Shown here: positions 1 to 8,298 of the stretch, piece after piece
How positions within the stretch are numbered: position 1 is the first letter of the stretch
How the letters are laid out: each line of letters starts with the position of its first letter
DNA from: Acidimicrobiales bacterium
Lineage (GTDB): Bacteria; Actinomycetota; Acidimicrobiia; Acidimicrobiales; Aldehydirespiratoraceae
Reading direction: 5' to 3'
Assembly: GCA_029263215.1 (NCBI GenBank)
Contig: JAJCXY010000053.1
Span: 1-64,000, forward strand
Length of the DNA stretch: 64,000 nt
Position numbers and translations under genes: made by a program
The notes under the pieces: generated by a model
Told to the model about the DNA's origin: nothing
Database searches by the model: none
What the model saw: only the letters and a program-made list of their open reading frames with translations

Positions 1-1254
1 CACCACCGGACCCTCGGCACCGCCCGAAGCGGCCATCCCCACCGCCATCCCGATGCTGCTCCCCATGGCCACGCAGGTGTCCATGGCGGCGAGTGGCTCG
101 AGGGAGGCGAGGGTGTAGCAGCCGATGTCGCCGGTGACCACGGCTCCGAGCCGCTTGAGGGCGAGGAAGGGCGGTGTGTGGGGACATCCGGGGCACATCA
201 AGGGGGGCCGGGCGACGGTGGGTGGCGCGGGGTTCGGAGCGGGTGGTTCGGGGAGGATGCCGGCCGATGCGAATCCTCTGCGCACGATGTCGGGATCGAG
301 TTCGCCGATCTGGCTGAAGAAGGCCTTCCCCTCGGCGGCGATACCGGCGGCCTTGATGTCGTGTTCGACGATCGGATCCAGCTCCTCCACCACGAACAGC
401 CGGTCGACCGACTCGGCGAACTCTCGGATCCGCTCCATGGGCAGGGGGTAGCTGACACCGAGTTTCAACACCCGGGCGTCGGGGAGCACCTCACGCACGT
501 ACTGGTGGGCGATTCCCGACGTGACCACGCCGAAGTCGGAGCCGGTTCCCGACTCGGTGGTGAGGTCGCTGGCATCGGCATAGGCGGCGAGCTCTCGGAG
601 GCGATCGAGCAGCACCGGTCGGCGGCCTCGGGCGTACCCGGGGATCATCACGTATTTCGAGGGGTCGGGGGTGAAGCCGGCCGACGTCGGCACGACTCGT
701 TCTCCGAGTTCCACCAGGCCTCTGTTGTGGGAGGTTCGGGTGGTGGTGCGCACCAGGACGGGGGTGTCGAATTTCTCGGAGATGGTGAAGGCCAGAAGGG
801 TGAACTCCTTGGCTTCGGCGCTGTTGCTGGGCTCGAGGAGGGGAACCCCGGCCATGCGGGCGTAGGCCCGGCTGTCCTGCTCGTTCTGGGAGCTGTGCAT
901 GCCGGGATCGTCGGCGGTGAGGATCACGAGGCCACCGCCCACTCCGGTGTAGGCCGCGGTCATGAAAGTGTCGGCGGCGACGTTGAGGCCGACGTGTTTC
1001 ATGGTGGCGAGGGTTCGCACCCCGCCGAGGGATGCGCCGAGGGCCACGTCGAGCGCGACCTTTTCGTTGGGTGACCAGCGGACGTCGATGTCGTCGCGAT
1101 TGGCGATCGATTCGAGGATCTCGGTGCTCGGCGTGCCGGGATACCCGACCGCCACCAGTGCGCCGGCTTCAACGGCGCCGCGAGCCACGGCTTCATTGCC
1201 CGACAGCAGCACTGCGGTGCTGGGCGAAATGTCGATTGTGGAGTCGATCGTCAC
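1..1254 (-). CDS. iorA: indolepyruvate ferredoxin oxidoreductase alpha subunit (3' end outside window)
   Basis: The leftward frame is open to the window edge, so the C-terminus is missing and the gene is absent from the ORF track; I translated it by hand. The family oxidatively decarboxylates aryl-pyruvates to aryl-acyl-CoA and reduces ferredoxin, using thiamine diphosphate. The start is GTG at 1254, overlapping the stop of the upstream gene as GTGA. Near the N-terminus GNEAVARGAVEAG and GYPGTPSTEI match the pyrimidine-binding domain. Towards the cut end CPGCPH, GDIGCYTL and MGSSIGMA match the TPP-binding domain. About 418 residues are visible; the ferredoxin-like Fe-S tail expected in this family would lie beyond base 1. 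Next to a ferredoxin-dependent benzoyl-CoA reductase cluster it may supply low-potential electrons (inference). Confidence 0.85.
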   Translation of the reverse strand, partial: MTIDSTIDISPSTAVLLSGNEAVARGAVEAGALVAVGYPGTPSTEILESIANRDDIDVRWSPNEKVALDVALGASLGGVRTLATMKHVGLNVAADTFMTAAYTGVGGGLVILTADDPGMHSSQNEQDSRAYARMAGVPLLEPSNSAEAKEFTLLAFTISEKFDTPVLVRTTTRTSHNRGLVELGERVVPTSAGFTPDPSKYVMIPGYARGRRPVLLDRLRELAAYADASDLTTESGTGSDFGVVTSGIAHQYVREVLPDARVLKLGVSYPLPMERIREFAESVDRLFVVEELDPIVEHDIKAAGIAAEGKAFFSQIGELDPDIVRRGFASAGILPEPPAPNPAPPTVARPPLMCPGCPHTPPFLALKRLGAVVTGDIGCYTLASLEPLAAMDTCVAMGSSIGMAVGMAASGGAEGPVV

Positions 1255-2507
1255 TGGGCGGACTCGGAGCTCAGCAGGCCGTAGATCTCTTCGTCGGCGA
1301 GGATGTGGTCGGAAGCCTTGGCCGCATCGAGTATCAACTCGACGGTGGCCTCATCGGTGGGCCTGCCCCTCTTGGTGAGCCAGGCCACCGCGTTGGCTTT
1401 GCCACTCATCGGACCCACCATGATCTCCTGTTCGCGGCCGAGTTCATCGGCGGGAACCCCGCTGTAGATGCGATTGGCGAGCCAGGTGTCGCCGGTGCGA
1501 ATTGCCTTGAGCACCGCGGCAGCGTGGACTCCCGTGCCGGTCTCGAATGCGTCCTTGCCCACGCCCGGTGTGTTGTTGGCCACCGGGGTGTCGGTGGCCG
1601 AGGAGACCGCCTCGCAGTAGGCGGGCAGGCTGTGCAGGTCGACATCGAGCCAACCCAGCAGCTTCAGGTTGACGAGGAGGGTGTCCATCGGCGTGTTGCC
1701 GACCCGCTCTCCGATCCCAAGTCCGCAGGCATGCACACGGGTTGCACCGGCAGAGAGGGCGGCGAGGGAGTTGATCACCCCGAGGTTGCGGTCGCGGTGG
1801 CCGTGCCAGTCGATCTTCACGTCTTCGCCACTGTCGGCCACGACCTTGCATGCGAACGACACGAGGGCCTTGACGCCCCAGGGGGTGGCGTGGCCGACGG
1901 TGTCGGCGAGACAGATACGGCGGGCCCCGGCCTCGATCGCGGTGGTGTAGATCTTGTCGAGAACGTCGGCGGGGGCTCGGGTGGTGTCTTCGGTGACGAA
2001 CATGACCTCGACGCCCTCCTTGCGGGCGAGGGTGACGGCGTCGTGGGTGGTTCGGATGAGGAAGTCGATGTCCCAGCCCTCGACGAACTGGCGGATCGGG
2101 CTCGAACCGAGGAACAGGGCGGCTTCGATCGCTATGCCCGAGCGTTGCTGGGCCTCGACGATCGGCAGGATGTCGGACTCGTGGGAGCGGCCGGCGCAGT
2201 TGGGGGAGATGCCGAGGCCTTCGGTGCGGATCTCCTCGGCGAGGGCCACGACATGGTCGAGCACCGCGGGTCCCGCTCCGGCGTAGCCGATGTTGGCGGC
2301 GTGCATTCCGAGATCCTTCATGCGGTGGAGGATCCCGATCTTCTCATCGAGGGTGGGTTGGCGAACCGAAGGACCCTGCAGGCCGTCTCGTAGCGTTTCG
2401 TCGTCGAGTTCGACCAGCTTGGGCGGCTCGACCTCGGTCTCGCCGACCAGATTCCAGTCGTAGAGGAACTCTTGTTCCCTGGTTTGTACCGAATCCGTGT
2501 GATCCAT
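1251..2507 (-). CDS. isopropylmalate/homocitrate synthase-like DRE-TIM metallolyase
   Basis: The protein has 418 residues. It belongs to the HMG-CoA lyase-like TIM-barrel family, which makes or breaks C-C bonds between acyl-CoAs and 2-oxo acids. ELDDETLRDGLQGP is the metal and catalytic N-terminal motif. HGHRDRNLGVI replaces the more usual HxHND metal site, and GERVGNTPMDT matches the GERxGN motif. The start chosen is ATG at 2507. There is no clear LeuA allosteric domain: only about 120 residues follow the barrel. It overlaps the downstream iorA start by 4 bases, so the two are co-transcribed. The substrate cannot be told from sequence; homocitrate, citramalate or isopropylmalate synthase and a specialised lyase all remain possible. 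It lies divergent to the benzoyl-CoA operon across a promoter region with palindromes. Confidence 0.72.
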   Translation of the reverse strand: MDHTDSVQTREQEFLYDWNLVGETEVEPPKLVELDDETLRDGLQGPSVRQPTLDEKIGILHRMKDLGMHAANIGYAGAGPAVLDHVVALAEEIRTEGLGISPNCAGRSHESDILPIVEAQQRSGIAIEAALFLGSSPIRQFVEGWDIDFLIRTTHDAVTLARKEGVEVMFVTEDTTRAPADVLDKIYTTAIEAGARRICLADTVGHATPWGVKALVSFACKVVADSGEDVKIDWHGHRDRNLGVINSLAALSAGATRVHACGLGIGERVGNTPMDTLLVNLKLLGWLDVDLHSLPAYCEAVSSATDTPVANNTPGVGKDAFETGTGVHAAAVLKAIRTGDTWLANRIYSGVPADELGREQEIMVGPMSGKANAVAWLTKRGRPTDEATVELILDAAKASDHILADEEIYGLLSSESAQ

Positions 2508-2528
2508 GTGCCCTCCCCGAGGCTCCGA

Positions 2529-2560
2529 GAAGCCAACCGTCCGGCCGGTCGGTTGGCTTC
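2529..2560. promoter_or_regulatory. near-perfect 32-bp palindrome, probable TetR-type operator
   Basis: Perfect 10-base arms GAAGCCAACC and GGTTGGCTTC flank a 12-base centre that is itself nearly symmetrical. The right half contains CCGGTCGGT, also present in the operator in front of the tetR gene near 18.6 kb. It lies 21 bp upstream of the leftward start at 2507, where a repressor would block that promoter. Function is inferred from symmetry and position. Confidence 0.6.
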
Positions 2561-2697
2561 TTCAAAGCGTCCCAGCGGGTTCCCCGGCTGACAATGCGCC
2601 CGCTGCTTCATTTTCGTGATGCAAATGCATCACCCAAATGGAGCGCGCCGCTCATTGACGTGCTTCGACCACCACGAAACACTCGATCTAGCGACCT

Positions 2698-2715
2698 ACC
2701 GACCGGACGGACGGT
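2698..2715. promoter_or_regulatory. imperfect 18-bp palindrome, probable second operator
   Basis: ACCGACCGG followed by ACGGACGGT forms an inverted repeat with two mismatched pairs. The left half is the reverse complement of CCGGTCGGT, found in the palindromes at 2529-2560 and 18609-18632. It ends 29 bases before the proposed TTG start of the rightward operon, a normal place for an operator. Confidence 0.5.
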
Positions 2716-2730
2716 TGCCTTTCTTGTTGA

Positions 2731-2735
2731 AGGAG
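2731..2735 (+). promoter_or_regulatory. Shine-Dalgarno AGGAG that sets the start of the DUF35 gene
   Basis: AGGAG lies 9 bases before TTG at 2745. The track start at 2616 has no comparable site, and its extra 43 residues do not look like DUF35 protein. The longer frame would also run through the operator-like palindrome at 2698. Confidence 0.65.
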
Positions 2736-2744
2736 AAGGATATT

Positions 2745-3167
2745 TTGGCTGGATCAGCGCTTGGCACGTCCTTTCGTCCCGGCGAGCTCGAGGTTCGCGA
2801 CGACGGCACGGGAAACCTGCTCGGAAGTCGTTGCCGCTCGTGCGGCGCCCACTTCTTCCCTGTGAGGGAGGCCTGCTCAGGTTGCCTGAGCGGCGACCTC
2901 GAAACGGTGAAGTTCGCCACCGAGGGCACCCTCTACACCTACTCCGTCGTGCGCCAGTCGACGCCGGACTTCGAGGTCCCCTACGTCCTGGGATACGTCG
3001 ACTTCCCTGAAAACGTCCGCATCATGGGCCAGATCGGTGGTTGTGAGATCGACGACATCAAGATCGGGATGCCGATGGTCCTGGCCCTCGAGCCGTTCGG
3101 AGAAGACGACGACGGCAACCCACTCACGGGGTACCGATTCAAGCCAATGGAGCCGAACAATGACTGA
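2745..3167 (+). CDS. DUF35/OB-fold zinc-ribbon acyl-CoA-associated protein
   Basis: The protein has about 140 residues from TTG 2745, chosen for its Shine-Dalgarno sequence; the track start at 2616 is probably too early. It has a rubredoxin-like zinc ribbon (CRSCGAHFFPVREACSGC) followed by an OB-fold containing TEGTLYTYSVV and PYVLGYVDFPENVRI. Such proteins partner SCP-x type thiolases and are thought to bind acyl-CoA. The last 8 bases overlap the thiolase start, which supports a complex. It is the first gene of the long rightward operon ending at 12219. A role in the thiolytic end of benzoyl-CoA breakdown is inference. Confidence 0.85.
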   Translation: MAGSALGTSFRPGELEVRDDGTGNLLGSRCRSCGAHFFPVREACSGCLSGDLETVKFATEGTLYTYSVVRQSTPDFEVPYVLGYVDFPENVRIMGQIGGCEIDDIKIGMPMVLALEPFGEDDDGNPLTGYRFKPMEPNND

Positions 3168-4302
3168 TGTACACGTTGTAGGAGTGGGCATGACCCGGTT
3201 CGGGAAGCACCCCGACCGCGACGCCACCGACCTCGGAGCCGAGGCCCTGCTGGGAGCGGTCGCCGATGCCGGCATCGACGCCCGAGTCATCGAGGCGGCC
3301 TACTGCGGTCATGTCTTCCAGGGGATGGTGATGGGCCAGCGGATTCTGGCCCAGGTGGGCCTGGCCGGACTACCGCTCTCCAACGTTGAAAACGCGTGCA
3401 GCAGCGGCGCCACCGCTATCCGTGAAGCATCGCTCGCGGTTCGGGCCGGCGAGCATGATGTTGTGGTGGCGGTCGGTGCCGAGCACCTAACCAGCCAGTT
3501 CCGCGGCGCCCTCACCCCTGATCCGAGCGATCCCGAGGCGGCCGTTGGAGCAACCATGCCAGGCGTCTACGCCATGCGGGCACGGCGATACATGGAGGAG
3601 TTCGGAATGACCCGCGAGCAGCTCGCGCTGATCCCGGTCAAGAACAAGATGAACGCCACGCTCAACCCCCTGGCGCACTTCCACAGCAGCATCACCGTCG
3701 AGGATGTTCTGGAATCGCGCGCCATCGCCGATCCTCTCCGGCTCCACGACTGCTCACCCGTCACCGATGGTGCGGCCGCGGTGATCGTGATGAGCGACTC
3801 GGCAGCCAAGAAGTACGCCAACGGGCGCGCGGTAAGGCTCGCCGCCTCGACCCTGCGTTCGGGGTCGGTCGACGTCGAGCCCACCTCGATGACGTTCGAG
3901 CCCCTCACCCGCGACACGGCCCAGGACGCCTACGAGAAGGCCGGCATCGGCCCCGAAGATGTCGACTTCTGCGAAGTCCACGACTGCTTCAGCATCGCTG
4001 AGGTGCTCAGAGTCGAGGGACTCGGCCTCTTCCCCCAGGGCGAATATCCGGGAGCGGTCGAGCGGGGCGAGGCCAATATCGGCGGTCGACTACCGGTGAA
4101 CCCCAGCGGGGGGCTGCTCGGGAAAGGCCATCCCCTCGGTGGCACCGGTGTGGCCCAGGTGGTCGAACTGGTCAGGCAGCTGAGAGGTGAATCAGGAGAC
4201 CGCCAGATCGAAGGCGCTCGGGTCGGGCTCGCCCACTGCCGCGGCGGCAAGGCCGTCGGCATCGAAGGTGCGGCGTGCACCGTCCAGGTGCTGATCCGCT
4301 GA
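3160..4302 (+). CDS. thiolase family protein (SCP-x/lipid-transfer type)
   Basis: The protein has 380 residues. ATG 3160 is preferred over the track start at 3037, because MTDVHVVGVGMTRFG is the typical thiolase N-terminus. The family cleaves 3-oxoacyl-CoA with CoA. The nucleophile Cys is near residue 80 (VENACSSGA). The later motifs CEVHDCFS and NPSGGLLGKGHPLGGTG contain the His and replace the second Cys pattern of classical thiolases, as in the SCP-x branch. It overlaps the DUF35 gene, its usual partner. In this operon it could cleave the beta-oxidation products of 3-hydroxypimelyl-CoA, though the exact substrate is unknown. Confidence 0.88.
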   Translation: MTDVHVVGVGMTRFGKHPDRDATDLGAEALLGAVADAGIDARVIEAAYCGHVFQGMVMGQRILAQVGLAGLPLSNVENACSSGATAIREASLAVRAGEHDVVVAVGAEHLTSQFRGALTPDPSDPEAAVGATMPGVYAMRARRYMEEFGMTREQLALIPVKNKMNATLNPLAHFHSSITVEDVLESRAIADPLRLHDCSPVTDGAAAVIVMSDSAAKKYANGRAVRLAASTLRSGSVDVEPTSMTFEPLTRDTAQDAYEKAGIGPEDVDFCEVHDCFSIAEVLRVEGLGLFPQGEYPGAVERGEANIGGRLPVNPSGGLLGKGHPLGGTGVAQVVELVRQLRGESGDRQIEGARVGLAHCRGGKAVGIEGAACTVQVLIR

Positions 4303-4310
4303 GTGCCGCG

Positions 4311-5450
4311 ATGACCGAACAGGTCGCCCTGCCGTTCGTCCTCATGCGGGGCGGCACCTCCAAGGGGGTGTTTCTGCGCGGGAGCGCGCTGCCGCCGCCG
4401 GGAGCGGCTCGGGATTCGGTGATCCTGTCGCTGTTCGGCAGCCCCGACCCCCGCCAGATCGACGGCCTCGGCGGAGCCGACCTCCTCACCAGCAAGCTGG
4501 CCATCATCGACCCACCGAGCCGGTCCGACGCCGATCTCGACTACACCTTCGCCCAGGTGAGCATCTCCGAGCCGGTCGTCGACTACGACATCAACTGCGG
4601 CAACCTCTCGGCTGCGGTGGGCGCCTACGCCGTCGACGAGGCCATGATCACCGTCGACGCACCCTCGGTCCAGGTGAGGATCCACAACACCAACACGGGT
4701 CGGATCCTCATCGCCGATGTGCCGATCACAGATGGGAAGGCCGCGATCGAGGGCACCGAGGTCATACACGGTGTTCCCGGAACCGGGGCACCCATCGGCC
4801 TCGACTTCAGCCAGACCGGAGGAGGAATCACCGGCGCCCTACTGCCCACCGGCAACGAACTCGACATCCTCGACACGTCGATCGGGCCGGTGGAGGCGAG
4901 CATTGTCGACCTCGCCAACCTCACCGTGTTCTTCTCGGCCACAGCCGTCGGGATGAGCGGCGGCGAGGGACCAGGTGAGTTCACCGACGAACACCTTGCT
5001 CGCGTTATAGCGGTGAAGGACGCCGCGGCTAGGTTGCTGGGCATGGCGTCAGACGGCCTCACACCCGTACCGGCGGTCGTCTCGCCCCCGGCTCGCTTCA
5101 CCAGCTTCGCCACCGGCGAGCCCGTGGAGCCCCATGACGTCGATCTGCTGGCCCGGGTCATCGGCGGCCGGCCCCTTGTACTGCACAAGGCCTACCCGGG
5201 CACGCTCGCCGCCACCACCGGTGTGGCGGCGCGCATCGTGGGCACGACCGTCCACGCCGTCACCCGCGCCGATCAGCCCCAGATTCGTATCGGTCACACC
5301 AGTGGCGTCATGGCGGTGAAGGCCAGCGCGGTTCACGACCACGACGGATGGCATGCACAGCACGCCGTCTACCCGCGCACGGCTCGTCGCCTGGCCGAGG
5401 GCACCGCCTTCGTACGCCGCAGCGAGCTGCCGGCCGAGTCAAGCGACTGA
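4311..5450 (+). CDS. PrpF-family isomerase/tautomerase
   Basis: The protein has 379 residues with the family signature FVLMRGGTSKGVF close to the N-terminus and YDINCGNLSAAVGAYA near residue 95. PrpF-type proteins have a diaminopimelate-epimerase-like fold and move double bonds in small tricarboxylates, for example 2-methylaconitate isomerase or 4-oxalomesaconate tautomerase. ATG 4311 is used; the track start 4275 lies inside the thiolase gene. The stop overlaps the next ATG by one base. No benzoyl-CoA pathway step needs this enzyme, so its presence in the operon is unexplained; a tricarboxylate intermediate of a linked pathway is possible. Confidence 0.82.
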   Translation: MTEQVALPFVLMRGGTSKGVFLRGSALPPPGAARDSVILSLFGSPDPRQIDGLGGADLLTSKLAIIDPPSRSDADLDYTFAQVSISEPVVDYDINCGNLSAAVGAYAVDEAMITVDAPSVQVRIHNTNTGRILIADVPITDGKAAIEGTEVIHGVPGTGAPIGLDFSQTGGGITGALLPTGNELDILDTSIGPVEASIVDLANLTVFFSATAVGMSGGEGPGEFTDEHLARVIAVKDAAARLLGMASDGLTPVPAVVSPPARFTSFATGEPVEPHDVDLLARVIGGRPLVLHKAYPGTLAATTGVAARIVGTTVHAVTRADQPQIRIGHTSGVMAVKASAVHDHDGWHAQHAVYPRTARRLAEGTAFVRRSELPAESSD

Positions 5451-5923
5451 TGGCGGAACGCGTTCTGGCCCTCCGGGTGAACGGAGAGACTCATCGCGTG
5501 CTCACCAGCGACCACCGCACCCTGCTCGAAGTTCTACGGGAAGATCTCGCCCTCACCGGCACAAAGCACGGCTGCGACGTGGGCGAGTGCGGAGCCTGCA
5601 CCGTACTCCTCGACGGTCGGCCGGTACTCGCCTGTCTGGTGCTGGTGAGCCAGGTGGCCACCGGCTCGGTCACCACCATCGAGGGACTCGTCGAGGGCGG
5701 GAAACCCCACGAGCTTCAGAGCGCATTTGCCGAGCTGGGAGCAGCCCAGTGCGGCTACTGCACTCCCGGCATGATCCTGTCGGCCAGCGCCCTGCTCGAC
5801 GAGGTGGCCCAGCCCGACACCGATGAGATCAAGGCGGCCTTGACCGGCAACCTCTGCCGGTGCACCGGCTACAACAAGATCATCGAGGCGGTCGAACTGG
5901 CGGCCGATCGGGGCCAGTTGTGA
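5450..5923 (+). CDS. hcrC: 4-hydroxybenzoyl-CoA reductase-like [2Fe-2S] subunit (gamma)
   Basis: The protein has 157 residues with two [2Fe-2S] motifs. The plant-type N-terminal cluster is CDVGECGACTVLLDG; the C-terminal cluster uses CGYCTPGM and LCRCTGY. This is the small subunit of xanthine-dehydrogenase-family molybdenum enzymes and carries electrons between the FAD and molybdenum subunits. The start is ATG 5450, overlapping the prpF stop. It overlaps the large subunit by 4 bases (GTGA). Assignment to the 4-hydroxybenzoyl-CoA reductase branch rests on the FAD subunit two genes downstream, not on this subunit. Confidence 0.85.
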   Translation: MAERVLALRVNGETHRVLTSDHRTLLEVLREDLALTGTKHGCDVGECGACTVLLDGRPVLACLVLVSQVATGSVTTIEGLVEGGKPHELQSAFAELGAAQCGYCTPGMILSASALLDEVAQPDTDEIKAALTGNLCRCTGYNKIIEAVELAADRGQL

Positions 5924-8298
5924 GCGCCGGGAATCACACCGTGGTGGGCCGCCGTCTACCTCGCGTCGATGCTCTCCAGCAGACGACGGGCCAGACCCAA
6001 TTCGCCGACGACCTGAATCCGCCCGGCGCCCTGGTGGGCCGCCAACTCCGCAGCACCCACGCCCATGCCGCCATCACCTCGATCGACACTGTGGAGGCCG
6101 CCGCCTTGCCCGGCGTGAAGGCGGTGATCACCGGCGCCGATCTCCCCATCACCTACGGCATCCTGCCGGTGAGCCAGGATGAACACGCCCTGGCCCTCCA
6201 CCGGGTCCGCCACGTCGGTGAGCCGGTGGCGGCGGTGGCGGCCATCGACGCCGAGACCGCCGAACGTGCACTTGCGCTCATCCACGTGAAGTACGAGCCC
6301 CTCACCGAGGTGGTCACCCTCGACCAGGCCCTCGACCCCGACCGGCCCCTCATCCACGGCGAAGGCGACGGCCAGAACGTGCACCGCACCGCCGCCCTCG
6401 AATTCGGCGATGTGGCCGAGGGATTCGCGGCCGCCGGTCATGTGCGCGAAGACGTCTACTTCTTCGGCGGCAACACCCACGCGGCTCTCGAGACCCATGC
6501 CGCGGTGGCATCGTGCAGCCCTGAGGGGAAGGTGACCCTGTGGTCGGCCACCCAGGTGCCCCACTATGTGCATCGCGCTCTGGCGAAGGTGCTCGATATC
6601 CCCGCGGGCCGGATTCGGGTGATCGCCACTCCCAACGGGGGTGGATTCGGGGGCAAGACCGATCCGTTCTCCCACGAGTTGGTGGCCGCCAAGCTGGCCA
6701 TGATCACCGGGCGTCCGGTGAAGTTCAATCTCAGCCGCGAAGATGTGTTCTACGCCCACAGGGGCCGCCACCCGGTGCTCATGTGGGTCAAGACGGGATT
6801 CGAGAGCGATGGCCGGATAACGGCCATGCACTTTAAGTCGTTCCTCGACGGCGGTGCGTTCGGGAGCTACGGAACGGCTTCGCTCTATTACACCGGCGCA
6901 CTCCAGACGTCGACCTATCGCATCCCCAACTACTGCTTCGAAGGCATGCGGGTGTTCACCAACAAGCCGGCCTGCGGACCCAAGCGGGGCCACGGCACCC
7001 CCCAGGCGCGGTTTGCCATCGAAAGCCAACTCGACAAGGCCGCGGCTGACCTTGGAATCGACCCGGTTGCCATTCGGGTGCGAAACGCCGTTGAGCCGTT
7101 CTCCACCACCGTCAACCATCTCAGGATCACCAGCTGTGCGCTGAACGAATGCATCGACGCGGTGGTCGAGCAATCGGGGTTTCATCAGAAGCACGGCCAA
7201 CTCCCCGAGGGTCGCGGTGTCGGATTGGCCCTCGGTTGCTACATGTCCGGAGCCGGACTCCCCATCTACTTCAACAAGATGCCCCAATCCGAGGTGCAGC
7301 TGAAGGTGGACCGGGGTGGTGGCGTCACCGTCTACTCCGGCGCCACCGACATCGGCCAGGGCTCCACTTCGATGCTGGCCACCGTCGTGGCGGAATGTCT
7401 CGGTCTGGAGCCCGCCGAACTCACCATGATCACCGCCGACACCGACCTCACCCCGGTGGATCTGGGCAGCTATTCGAGTCGGGTCACGTTCATGGCGGGC
7501 AACGCCGCCCTCGAGGCGGCCACCAAGGTCCGTACCCGCCTCGTCGAAGCCGTAGCCGCCAAGCTCGAGGCCGCGGTCGAGGATCTGGAGGTGGCCAACG
7601 GTCGGGTCGGTGTGCTCGGCGATCCCGAGAGCGGGGTGTCGTGGACCGAAGCGGTGGTGCTGGCCACCGCCGCCACCGGTCCCCTGGTCGAGTCGGGCAG
7701 CTACACCGCCCCCAAGCTGGCCGGCCCCTACAAGGGTGCGGGAGTGGGGATCTCACCGGCCTACAGCTACTCGGCCTGCGTGGTGGAACTCGAAGTCGAC
7801 GCCGACACCGGCATGGTCGATGTCGACCGCGTGTGGATCGCCCACGACATCGGCAAGGCCTTGAATCCCCTGCTGTGTGAGGGCCAGGTTGAGGGCGGCG
7901 TCTACATGGGGCTCGGTGAGGTCCTGTTCGAGGAGCAGGCATTTCGCGACGGCCTGCACCGTGGCCCCTCCCTGCTGGACTACAAGATCCCCACATCGCT
8001 CGAGACCCCCACGGTGCACACCACCCTCATCGAGTCCGACGACCCCGAAGGCCCCTACGGAGCCAAGGAGGTCGGCCAGGGGCCTCTGCTTCCGGTGATT
8101 CCGGCGGTCGCCAACGCGATCCACGATGCCCTCGGCGTTCACATCGACGAGGTGCCGATAACCCCCGACAAGATTGTCGCCGCCATGAGAGACGCGGCTC
8201 GCGGCGGCTCTGGTCGAGTCGGACCCAAAGGGGTACCCGACTTCGATTTCGGTGAGCTGATCAGGGTCGAGCCCCCCGAAGGGTTCGTCGCACCATGA
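5920..8298 (+). CDS. hcrA: 4-hydroxybenzoyl-CoA reductase-like molybdopterin subunit (alpha)
   Basis: The protein has about 792 residues from GTG 5920 (MSAGNHTVVGRRLPRVDALQ); the track start 5860 lies inside hcrC. The aldehyde-oxidase a/b-hammerhead domain comes first, then the molybdopterin-binding domains with GGGFGGKTDPFSHELVA and TNKPACGPKRGHGTPQ. The catalytic Glu of the family appears near the C-terminus in YGAKEVGQG. The CO-dehydrogenase loop AYRCSFR is absent, arguing against CoxL. The reductase removes the para-hydroxyl of 4-hydroxybenzoyl-CoA using ferredoxin electrons, giving benzoyl-CoA. The location beside a benzoyl-CoA reductase supports this use, although another hydroxylated aryl-CoA is possible. 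Confidence 0.8.
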   Translation: MSAGNHTVVGRRLPRVDALQQTTGQTQFADDLNPPGALVGRQLRSTHAHAAITSIDTVEAAALPGVKAVITGADLPITYGILPVSQDEHALALHRVRHVGEPVAAVAAIDAETAERALALIHVKYEPLTEVVTLDQALDPDRPLIHGEGDGQNVHRTAALEFGDVAEGFAAAGHVREDVYFFGGNTHAALETHAAVASCSPEGKVTLWSATQVPHYVHRALAKVLDIPAGRIRVIATPNGGGFGGKTDPFSHELVAAKLAMITGRPVKFNLSREDVFYAHRGRHPVLMWVKTGFESDGRITAMHFKSFLDGGAFGSYGTASLYYTGALQTSTYRIPNYCFEGMRVFTNKPACGPKRGHGTPQARFAIESQLDKAAADLGIDPVAIRVRNAVEPFSTTVNHLRITSCALNECIDAVVEQSGFHQKHGQLPEGRGVGLALGCYMSGAGLPIYFNKMPQSEVQLKVDRGGGVTVYSGATDIGQGSTSMLATVVAECLGLEPAELTMITADTDLTPVDLGSYSSRVTFMAGNAALEAATKVRTRLVEAVAAKLEAAVEDLEVANGRVGVLGDPESGVSWTEAVVLATAATGPLVESGSYTAPKLAGPYKGAGVGISPAYSYSACVVELEVDADTGMVDVDRVWIAHDIGKALNPLLCEGQVEGGVYMGLGEVLFEEQAFRDGLHRGPSLLDYKIPTSLETPTVHTTLIESDDPEGPYGAKEVGQGPLLPVIPAVANAIHDALGVHIDEVPITPDKIVAAMRDAARGGSGRVGPKGVPDFDFGELIRVEPPEGFVAP

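Noticed and set aside
1032-2393. Rightward ORF of 453 aa (and 178..1074, 298 aa)
   Set aside because: Gly/Val/Asp-rich shadow translations opposite the iorA and synthase-like genes; no family resemblance, whereas the leftward frames carry clear motifs.
2616-2744. N-terminal extension of the DUF35 gene in the track
   Set aside because: No Shine-Dalgarno sequence, unrelated sequence, and it would run through the palindrome at 2698; TTG 2745 with AGGAG is better.
5956-7287. Leftward ORF of 443 aa
   Set aside because: Opposite-strand shadow of hcrA, low-complexity composition.
5920-8298. Carbon monoxide dehydrogenase large subunit (CoxL)
   Set aside because: The AYRCSFR-type loop is absent and the partner FAD subunit has the HcrB-type [4Fe-4S] insertion.
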